A stretch of DNA of 5,365 bases, taken from contig DHIR01000031.1 in NCBI GenBank assembly GCA_002403905.1, forward strand, positions 1 to 5,365. Direction: 5' to 3'. The translations under genes were made by a program, and so were the position numbers. Origin of the DNA: Mucilaginibacter sp. UBA4741 (lineage in GTDB: Bacteria > Bacteroidota > Bacteroidia > Sphingobacteriales > Sphingobacteriaceae). Of the stretch, positions 1 through 5,365 are shown one piece after another. The notes under the pieces are model-generated. The model worked only from the letters and a program-made list of their open reading frames with translations, ran no database searches and was not told the origin of the DNA. Position 1 is the stretch's first letter, and every line of letters begins with the position of its first letter.

Positions 1-309
1 GTAAAACTCACCTCCTAAAAAATTATCGTCAAATTGAATCACGATTGAATGAGCAAGTTCTCCTGATTTAATTAACGATTTATCATTTATAAAATAATGA
101 GGAAAACCTATACCAAATAAATATAAATCGCCTTCTGTAAAATTCAATATGTTATCACCACCATAAAACTTACCATGTCCTTTAACAATATAGGTAAATT
201 CATACCCTTGATGGAAGTGAAACGGCGCGGCAAACTGTGTTGCAATCTCTTCTTTGACGATATAACTTGAATTTTCTGGTTTAGTAAGTTCCCGTAAGAT
301 CTTTTTCAT
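1..309 (-). CDS. AraC-family transcriptional regulator, N-terminal cupin part (partial, cut by left edge)
   Basis: The minus strand is open without a stop from an ATG at 309-307 to the window edge, giving 103 codons that begin MKKILRELTKPENSSYIVKE. The translation reads as the sugar-sensing cupin domain of AraC-type regulators. It has a first cupin motif with H31, H33 and E37 (HFHQGYEFTYIVKGHG) and a second, EGDLYLFGIGFPHYF (residues 59-73, H71). It then runs into AHSIVIQFDDNFLGGEFY, a stretch typical of Bacteroidota AraC proteins. Family members are usually about 280-300 residues, so the linker and the C-terminal double helix-turn-helix DNA-binding domain lie outside the window. The ATG is supported by a well-placed promoter about 20 nt upstream and by A-rich sequence just before it instead of a Shine-Dalgarno site. 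The gene is AT-rich. Its divergent position next to the dehydrogenase suggests it controls that operon and perhaps itself. The ligand cannot be told from the sequence. The family assignment is firm; the regulatory target is inferred. Confidence 0.88.
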   Translation of the reverse strand, partial: MKKILRELTKPENSSYIVKEEIATQFAAPFHFHQGYEFTYIVKGHGKFYGGDNILNFTEGDLYLFGIGFPHYFINDKSLIKSGELAHSIVIQFDDNFLGGEFY

Positions 310-323
310 TATTTTTACCAACT

Positions 324-386
324 TGGTGCAAATGTAAATAATGTATCAGAAATAGCAAATGATGTGTTTTTTTGGGACTTGCACCA
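324..386. promoter_or_regulatory. Candidate operator: 8-bp inverted repeat TGGTGCAA / TTGCACCA
   Basis: TGGTGCAA (324-331) and its exact reverse complement TTGCACCA (379-386) lie 47 nt apart between the divergent genes. The left arm overlaps the -7 box of the AraC-family promoter. The right arm sits in the spacer between the -33 and -7 boxes of the dehydrogenase promoter. Centre-to-centre distance is 55 bp, close to a whole number of helical turns, so a dimer could bridge both arms by looping. AraC-type proteins are known to bind paired half-sites near divergent promoters. That this regulator recognises these arms is inference, and an 8-bp match could occur by chance. Confidence 0.4.
329..359 (-). 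promoter_or_regulatory. Bacteroidota-type promoter of the AraC-family gene
   Basis: Read on the minus strand, TTTG (359-356) is followed by exactly 19 nt and then TACATTTG (336-329). This fits the Bacteroidota primary sigma consensus of a -33 TTTG and a -7 TAnnTTTG. Transcription would start around 322-325, leaving a leader of roughly 15 nt before the ATG at 309. The -7 box overlaps one arm of the inverted repeat described separately, so a protein bound there should block this promoter. No start-site data are available; the call rests on consensus and spacing. Confidence 0.7.
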
Positions 387-399
387 TTTATTATATTTG
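371..399 (+). promoter_or_regulatory. Bacteroidota-type promoter of the PQQ dehydrogenase operon
   Basis: TTTG (371-374), a 17-nt spacer and TATATTTG (392-399) match the Bacteroidota -33 TTTG / -7 TAnnTTTG form. The spacer is slightly shorter than the usual 19 nt. Transcription should begin near 403-406, giving a leader of about 15 nt before the ATG at 420 with no Shine-Dalgarno sequence. The -33 box is only 11 nt from the -33 box of the divergent promoter, so the two probably compete for polymerase. The TTTG lies at the end of a T-run, so its exact register is uncertain. Confidence 0.65.
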
Positions 400-419
400 A
401 ATAACTAATTATCCTAATA

Positions 420-2678
420 ATGAAGAGCTTATCGCTATTTATTTTATCCTGTTTCCTTTTTATTAACCCTTCGGATCATGGAAATTACAAGAACCGGTTG
501 AAAATTAATGACCGTATTTCTAATACAAAATTTTCACTTCCGAAGAAAAAAAAGGACAGTAAAAATATAACCACAAACCAGAAATTCACGCAGCGGAAAT
601 ATACTGATTGGAAAATTTATGGTGGCAATAGCAACAATAACAAATATTCGGATCTTAAACAGATAGACATAACTAACGTTAATCAGCTACAGGTTGCCTG
701 GACGTACCATTCTGAAAATGAGAATAGGTTTAAATATGGCCCAATGGAATGTAACCCAATTATCGTGAATAATACTTTGTTTGGTGTGTCCCCGCATCTC
801 AAGCTTTTTGCCCTTGATGCGGCTTCCGGTAAAGAAAAATGGCATTTCGATCCTACTGATACCAGTGTAAATAAAACATGGGCCAGGAGAAGTGTCAATA
901 TGAACAGGGGCGTAGCCTATTGGGCAGATGGAGATGACAAGCGGATAATTTATACAGTTGGTCCAATTGCGTTCGCTGTAAATGCAGAAACAGGTAAGCT
1001 TATCCCCGGTTTCGGTATAAATGGTGGTGTAGATCTGAGGGTGGGGCTTGGCAGAGATGAAAAAACTGTATCCATTTCACCGACTACGCCTGTAATTATC
1101 TATAAAAACTTATTCATTACAAGTGGTTTGGTAAGCGAGTCAACTCCTGGCCATATCCGCGGTTTTGATATCAGAACAGGAAAGCAAAAGTGGATATTTC
1201 ATACCATCCCCTACCCGGGCGAAACCGGATACTCGAGCTGGGACGACAAAGATGCTTACAAGCGAATGGGATCAACCAATGCCTGGTCTGGATTTAGCCT
1301 AGATAATAAAAGGGGGCTGCTATTTGCCGGGGTAGGAAGCCCTACAAATGACTTTTACGGCGGAGATCGTTGGGGAAAAGGTTTGTTTGGGAACTGCCTG
1401 CTGGCGCTGGATGCCGCTACAGGAAAGCTAAAATGGCATTTTCAAACAGTGCATCATGATGTGTGGGATATGGATATATCCAGTGCCCCGGTTCTTGTCA
1501 CTATTGCAAGGAACGGAAGGAAAATCGATGCTGTTGTGCAAACCACAAAATCAGGTTTTGTTTTTATTTTTGACCGCGTAACCGGTAAGCCTCTTTTTCC
1601 AATAAAGGAGAGACCCGTCCCTACAAACGATGCCGCGGCAGGCGAGAAACTAAACGCGACACAACCCTTTCCTGTTTTACCTAAACCTTTTGTAAGACAG
1701 ATCATGACCGAAAAGGATTTGAACACCGTAGTTGGCGATTCCTCTTATAGGGATATTAAAAGACGTTTTAACACCTACCGTTCGCAGGGGATTTTTACGC
1801 CGCCAACAGAAACCGGAACAATCATCTTACCCGGCTATGACGGCGGGGGTGAGTGGGGCGGTCCGGCTGTTGACCCGAAAACAAACATGCTTTATGTAAA
1901 TGCAAATGAAATGGCCTGGGTGCTAAAATTGGTCAAAGAAAAATCGGACAATAAAAAATCAATGACCAATCTCCAGGCGGGTGTGGTGCTGTATCAAAAA
2001 AACTGTATGGGGTGTCATGGCCCGGAACGTTTAGGCTCAGGAGATTATCCTTCATTGATAGGGGTCGAGAAGAAATATCCATTTGCCCAGTTCAGCGAAT
2101 TGTTATCTACCGGGCGAAGAATGATGCCAGGATTTGCTCAACTAACTGCATCTGAAAAAACGGCTATTGGCTCATTTGTTTTGAATTTGAAAGCCGAACA
2201 GGAGAGCCCGTACACAGGCCCTGAGATCAAAAACAACCTATCACGGCCTTCATACAGCTTCACGGGCTATAATAAATTCCTGACTAAAGAAGGTTATCCT
2301 GCATTAAGCCCGCCTTGGGGAACTATCAGCGCAATTGACCTAAACACCGGAAAATATCGTTGGCAGGTACCGTTCGGAGAGTTCGAAGAACTAAAGAAAA
2401 AAGGAATACCTACCACCGGGCGCGAAAATTACGGTGGTCCGGTGGTAACAGCCGGTGGATTGATCTTTATAGGCGCATCGGCAGATGGAAAGTTTAGAGC
2501 TATAGATAAACGAACCGGGAAAACAATATGGGAAACAGATCTCCCCGCCCCCGGGGTTGCCACGCCAGCCGTCTATGAAGTGAACGGTAAACAATACATT
2601 GTGATCGCCTGCGGCGGATCAAAATGGGGAGGTAAATCAAGTGATACCTATGTTGCCTTTTCCTTGCCTGACAAATGA
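420..2678 (+). CDS. PQQ-dependent sugar/alcohol dehydrogenase with inserted cytochrome c domain (Gcd-like quinoprotein)
   Basis: This is a predicted 752-residue extracytoplasmic quinoprotein that would oxidise a sugar or alcohol with PQQ and pass electrons to its own heme c. An N-terminal hydrophobic stretch (MKSLSLFILSCFLFINPS) acts as export signal; ILSC at 8-11 is a weak lipobox, so lipoprotein, cleaved or anchored forms are all possible. A Lys-rich linker (41-48 PKKKKDSK) follows. The beta-propeller starts near 61 and shows repeated blade motifs of the type ALDxxTGKxxW (131-141, 249-258, 330-339 and two near the C-terminus). HHDVWDMD at 345-352 and QTTKSG at 374-379 match the active site of E. 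coli membrane glucose dehydrogenase: D350 and K377 are 27 residues apart, the same spacing as Gcd D466/K493. A cytochrome c module at about 517-591 has C529-x-x-C532-H533 and likely axial Met 568 or 569 (RRMMPGF). The last blades follow and end in Gcd-like VNGKQYIVIACGG. The membrane domain of Gcd and the vicinal Cys pair of methanol dehydrogenases are absent. Substrate is unknown. Confidence 0.9.
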   Translation: MKSLSLFILSCFLFINPSDHGNYKNRLKINDRISNTKFSLPKKKKDSKNITTNQKFTQRKYTDWKIYGGNSNNNKYSDLKQIDITNVNQLQVAWTYHSENENRFKYGPMECNPIIVNNTLFGVSPHLKLFALDAASGKEKWHFDPTDTSVNKTWARRSVNMNRGVAYWADGDDKRIIYTVGPIAFAVNAETGKLIPGFGINGGVDLRVGLGRDEKTVSISPTTPVIIYKNLFITSGLVSESTPGHIRGFDIRTGKQKWIFHTIPYPGETGYSSWDDKDAYKRMGSTNAWSGFSLDNKRGLLFAGVGSPTNDFYGGDRWGKGLFGNCLLALDAATGKLKWHFQTVHHDVWDMDISSAPVLVTIARNGRKIDAVVQTTKSGFVFIFDRVTGKPLFPIKERPVPTNDAAAGEKLNATQPFPVLPKPFVRQIMTEKDLNTVVGDSSYRDIKRRFNTYRSQGIFTPPTETGTIILPGYDGGGEWGGPAVDPKTNMLYVNANEMAWVLKLVKEKSDNKKSMTNLQAGVVLYQKNCMGCHGPERLGSGDYPSLIGVEKKYPFAQFSELLSTGRRMMPGFAQLTASEKTAIGSFVLNLKAEQESPYTGPEIKNNLSRPSYSFTGYNKFLTKEGYPALSPPWGTISAIDLNTGKYRWQVPFGEFEELKKKGIPTTGRENYGGPVVTAGGLIFIGASADGKFRAIDKRTGKTIWETDLPAPGVATPAVYEVNGKQYIVIACGGSKWGGKSSDTYVAFSLPDK

Positions 2679-2758
2679 CTAAATTTCAATAAACTATTGG
2701 ATAGCTAACCGATGGGAATATTGAATGCTATCTTAATTACAATTATTAAATCAAATTC
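2679..2758 (+). other. Intergenic gap inside the probable dehydrogenase-isomerase operon
   Basis: These 80 bp separate two genes on the same strand. The sequence is AT-rich. I find no TAnnTTTG box, no GC-rich hairpin followed by a T-run and no Shine-Dalgarno sequence before the next ATG. The simplest reading is that transcription continues from the promoter upstream of position 420 into the TIM-barrel gene, but a weak internal promoter cannot be excluded. Confidence 0.5.
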
Positions 2759-3607
2759 ATGAAAAAAAACATCAAGTTTGTTCCATTTTTAGTTTTGTTA
2801 GTAGCAGCTATAATGGCCTTCAGGGTTCCGCCGATTACTACCGGTAAACCCGGCAATCCATTTGCATCTGCCGGTTTTAAAATGGGCGTTGCATTATATT
2901 CATTTAATCACTATTCCTTTAAAAAGTCACTTGATCTGGCAGACAGCTGTGGTGTAAAATATGTCGAGGGATTTTCTTTTCACAAATTGGGTGAAGGTTT
3001 CGGCGATATTACCATGGATAGGCTCGATAAGACCACCATTGCCCTGATGAACACAATGCTCCTTAAAAAACATCTCGTGATGGCTTCCATGTATGCCGGG
3101 GGCGCTAATAACCTGGCAGGATGGAAGAAATATTTTGAACTTGCCCGCGAACTCCATCTACAATATTTGGTCTGTGAGCCCGGAAGAAGACAATGGGATA
3201 TGATTGATAGCCTTGCCGGAATTTATCATATAAAAATTGCTATTCATGACCATGTAAACCCAAGCCCCTATTGGCATCCGGATTCTGTTCTGGCCATTGC
3301 AAAAGGACATCCGAATATTGGGGCTTGCGCAGACATTGGACATTGGGCAAATAGCGGTCTTGATCCTGTTAAATGTCTTAAAATTTTAGCCGGACATATC
3401 ATTAGCCTGCACCTAAAAGACGTTGATCAGGCAAATAATGATGTTGTGCCCGGTAAGGGGATCATTGATTTTGCCGGTATAGTAAAAGAATTAAAACGTC
3501 AACACTTCAATGGTATAATAGACGTGGAGTGCGAACACAATATGGATAATAACGTGCAGGATGTAAAAGCTGCCGTTGATTACATCAATCAGATAGCCGC
3601 TAAATAA
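2759..3607 (+). CDS. Exported sugar phosphate isomerase/epimerase-like TIM-barrel protein
   Basis: This 282-residue protein belongs to the xylose isomerase-like TIM-barrel family (AP_endonuc_2 type), whose members are metal-dependent isomerases, epimerases, endonucleases or sugar-processing lyases. It starts with a clear Sec signal: positive KKN, a hydrophobic core (F7-A20) and possible cleavage after A20 (AIMA|F), so it should act in the periplasm or on the membrane. The barrel begins at about 41 (MGVALYSF). Likely metal ligands are E140 (VCEPG), D192 with H195 (ADIGHW), H218 (LHLKD) and E257 (DVECEHN). The D-to-H spacing of 26 equals that of D-tagatose 3-epimerase D185/H211. HDH at 163-165 is another family feature. 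Length is normal for a single-domain member plus signal. The ATG is the only start that keeps the signal peptide. It lies 80 bp after the dehydrogenase on the same strand, probably in one operon, which suggests a linked substrate. The reaction cannot be named; free oxidised sugars are likelier substrates than sugar phosphates outside the cytoplasm. Confidence 0.85.
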   Translation: MKKNIKFVPFLVLLVAAIMAFRVPPITTGKPGNPFASAGFKMGVALYSFNHYSFKKSLDLADSCGVKYVEGFSFHKLGEGFGDITMDRLDKTTIALMNTMLLKKHLVMASMYAGGANNLAGWKKYFELARELHLQYLVCEPGRRQWDMIDSLAGIYHIKIAIHDHVNPSPYWHPDSVLAIAKGHPNIGACADIGHWANSGLDPVKCLKILAGHIISLHLKDVDQANNDVVPGKGIIDFAGIVKELKRQHFNGIIDVECEHNMDNNVQDVKAAVDYINQIAAK

Positions 3608-3660
3608 AGATTTTTGATAGTTAATTTCAAAAGATAATGCTTCGCGAAAGAAACATAGTC

Positions 3661-5365
3661 TTATTCTTTCACCAATCGCATAACCTGCCCTCCACCCGCA
3701 CCTAACGGTGCAATAAGCATATCCGAACTATTGGTTATGCTTATTTGTTTAGTAAGATGATTAGGATTAGTAGCAACATCTTTTGCATCCAGGTAAACTT
3801 CAGTTTTATAATTTCCAGTGGGCAAGAAATTCAAAGGTATATTTAAAGTGCGCGGTTGGCTGTTATTAATTGTGCCAACATACCAGTCGTTGCCATGCCT
3901 ACGGGCAATGGTTAAAAACTCGCCGGGTTCGCCGTTTAATACTTTGGTTTCATCCCAAACGGTGGGTACGTTTCTTACAAAATCAAAGCCCGGCTGCCCT
4001 TCATAAGCCTGCGGGTAATCGGCAACCATGTGCAGGTAGCTTTCCATCACCACATACATACCCAGCATGTGGCAGCGGGTACCAATCATAAACGGCCTTA
4101 TAAATTGCGTTTTAAATTCGGCAGGAGATACGGCCCTAAATCCGCCCAGGTGGTAATCAGTTGGGCCGGCTAGCAGGCGGGTATAGGCAATGTCCAGATC
4201 ATGCTCTGGCGTTAAGCCTGTTTTTAGCCATTTGTTGTTTTCGTAATTATAGCTGCCTTCACGGGTAAATTCGTTAGGGTAGGTCCGGCTTAGCCCCGTT
4301 GGTTTATAGGCTCCGTGAAATTGGATAAACAAATGGTGTTGTGCCGCTTTCTGTAATATCTCTTCCTGTATTTTTACCATCAATTGGTCGTCCCGGTCCA
4401 GAAAATCAACCATCATTCCTTTGACGCCCCATTTTTCAAATTGGGTAAAGGCTTCTTCCAACTGCGGATACAACGCGTGCCAGTTTACCCAAACGTGTAT
4501 ATTAACGCCCTTGCTTTTAGCATAGTCGCATATTTTCTGCATATCTAAGGATGCAACAGGTTTGGTCACATCCGAATAGGTACCGGGTGTGCCATAGCCT
4601 GGCCAATCGGTACGGTACCATGAAAAGCCCCCATAACCAATTACCGAGTGGTATTCTATATGGTTACGGGCGCAAAAATCAATGTAGTATTTATTGAACT
4701 CAAAATTAGCGCCGGGTGTTATAGATGTATCGGGCATTACATCACCATTCCACCAATGGAAGGAGGTTTTGCCCGGCTTTATCCACGATACATCTTTTAT
4801 TGTTGATGGTTCGTTCAGGTTGGTCAGGATGTTTGATTCAATCAAAGCCCCGGCCCGGTCGCTGATCATCATTACCCGCCACGGCGTATGGTGCGGGATA
4901 ATGGCTTTAACCTTAATTGCCTGTTGACCCGGTAATGGCGATAACTTACTAATAAGCCCGCCGTTGTGTTTGCCCAGGTACATCCCCGCATAATCGCGCA
5001 GATTAGCTTCAGTTATGGCCATATAGATCTTGCCTGGGAACTCAAACAATGCCGGCATATCCACCAACGAAGTTTCTTTTAACTCGCTAAGTGGCATTTT
5101 TTGATATAGACCCTCATGGCTGCTGGTATAGTTATTAAACAGCAAAACCCGCAGCTTAGGGTCGCCCACTATATTAAATTCACTATTCTCATCGGTCAAG
5201 GTATAAGCACCCCAATTTTTTTGTTCGGGGAATTCATATCTAAAAGCAACGCCATCATTAAACACCCTGACTACGATATTAATAACTCTTTTAGCTGCCG
5301 CGTTTTCTATAAATGGGATGGTGGCCTGTTGGTAATTGCTCACTACATGCTTGGCTTTACCCACC
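3661..5365 (-). CDS. Glycoside hydrolase family 97 protein, retaining alpha-galactosidase-like (partial, 5' end cut by right edge)
   Basis: The minus strand is open from the right edge to a TAA at 3663-3661, giving about 567 residues. The GTG at 5364-5362 is probably an internal Val, not the start, because GH97 proteins are about 640-700 residues and begin with a signal peptide. Residue numbers here count from that GTG. The visible part holds most of the N-terminal beta-sandwich, the catalytic TIM barrel (about 225-480) and a C-terminal beta domain ending GGGQVMRLVKE. GVKGMMVDFLDRDDQ contains D320, at the place of the nucleophile D415 in the retaining enzyme BtGH97b. E375 (NYENNKW) lies 55 residues later, the same distance as BtGH97b D415 to E470, its acid/base. 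HGAYKPTGLSRTYPN (350-364) is a strong family signature. This favours a retaining alpha-galactosidase or beta-L-arabinopyranosidase over an inverting SusB-type alpha-glucosidase. If the offset holds, about 95 N-terminal residues are missing. The enzyme is probably periplasmic. It is convergent with the isomerase gene and so not in that operon. Confidence 0.9.
   Translation of the reverse strand, partial: VGKAKHVVSNYQQATIPFIENAAAKRVINIVVRVFNDGVAFRYEFPEQKNWGAYTLTDENSEFNIVGDPKLRVLLFNNYTSSHEGLYQKMPLSELKETSLVDMPALFEFPGKIYMAITEANLRDYAGMYLGKHNGGLISKLSPLPGQQAIKVKAIIPHHTPWRVMMISDRAGALIESNILTNLNEPSTIKDVSWIKPGKTSFHWWNGDVMPDTSITPGANFEFNKYYIDFCARNHIEYHSVIGYGGFSWYRTDWPGYGTPGTYSDVTKPVASLDMQKICDYAKSKGVNIHVWVNWHALYPQLEEAFTQFEKWGVKGMMVDFLDRDDQLMVKIQEEILQKAAQHHLFIQFHGAYKPTGLSRTYPNEFTREGSYNYENNKWLKTGLTPEHDLDIAYTRLLAGPTDYHLGGFRAVSPAEFKTQFIRPFMIGTRCHMLGMYVVMESYLHMVADYPQAYEGQPGFDFVRNVPTVWDETKVLNGEPGEFLTIARRHGNDWYVGTINNSQPRTLNIPLNFLPTGNYKTEVYLDAKDVATNPNHLTKQISITNSSDMLIAPLGAGGGQVMRLVKE

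Noticed and set aside
1454..1726. Minus-strand open frame of 90 codons inside the dehydrogenase gene
   Set aside because: It lies wholly opposite a well-supported coding region, has no recognisable domain and no promoter; it is a shadow of the real gene, as are the other short opposite-strand frames at 683-898, 2391-2594, 2927-3343 and the plus-strand frames within 3818-4927.
420..2678. Calling the first gene a BamB outer-membrane assembly factor because of its propeller repeats
   Set aside because: BamB is shorter and lacks the HHDVWDMD active-site segment, the catalytic Lys segment and the CxxCH heme module seen here.
2759..3607. Calling the TIM barrel an endonuclease IV or a hydroxypyruvate isomerase
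   Set aside because: The signal peptide argues against a DNA repair role, and the sequence offers no feature that fixes hydroxypyruvate or any other specific substrate.
3612..3632. Small inverted repeat TTTTGA / TCAAAA between the convergent genes, as a possible bidirectional terminator
   Set aside because: The stem is six pairs with only one G-C pair and a 9-nt loop, and neither strand has a clear T-run after it. Such repeats are expected by chance in AT-rich DNA.
3641..3648. Palindrome TTCGCGAA in the convergent gap
   Set aside because: It is too short for a hairpin with a loop and has no T-tract or second copy; there is no reason to assign a role.
5362..5364. GTG as the start codon of the GH97 gene
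   Set aside because: The frame is open to the window edge, the following residues lack a signal peptide, and comparison with family length suggests about 95 residues are missing. It is most likely an internal valine.

Overview
The window looks like chromosomal DNA of a Bacteroidota member, probably a Sphingobacteriaceae-type carbohydrate degrader such as Mucilaginibacter or Pedobacter. The evidence is the gene content (a GH97 glycosidase, an exported sugar isomerase-like TIM barrel, a quinoprotein dehydrogenase with a built-in cytochrome c domain and a cupin/AraC regulator), the absence of Shine-Dalgarno sequences, and two promoters that match the Bacteroidota form (TTTG, about 19 nt, TAnnTTTG). 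The genus is inferred from general resemblance only.

Layout. Positions 1-309 (minus) hold the N-terminal 103 codons of an AraC-family regulator cut by the left edge. Positions 310-419 are a compact divergent control region with two back-to-back promoters and an 8-bp inverted repeat. Positions 420-2678 (plus) encode a 752-residue PQQ-dependent dehydrogenase of the membrane glucose dehydrogenase (Gcd) type, with a CxxCH cytochrome c module inserted into the beta-propeller. After 80 bp without a recognisable promoter, 2759-3607 (plus) encodes a 282-residue secreted or membrane-anchored xylose-isomerase-like TIM barrel, probably in the same operon. After a 53-bp convergent gap, 3661-5365 (minus) holds the C-terminal 567 or so codons of a GH97 glycosidase with the retaining (alpha-galactosidase-type) signature, cut by the right edge.

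Working model (inference). The AraC-type regulator senses a small molecule and controls the divergent operon. The dehydrogenase oxidises a sugar or alcohol outside the cytoplasmic membrane and passes electrons through its own heme c to the respiratory chain. The exported TIM barrel may isomerise, epimerise or otherwise process the oxidised sugar in the same compartment. The convergent GH97 enzyme could release a galactose- or arabinopyranose-type substrate, but its opposite orientation means this link rests on proximity only. No PQQ synthesis genes are seen here. No RNA genes, CRISPR arrays, insertion sequences or convincing terminators were found.
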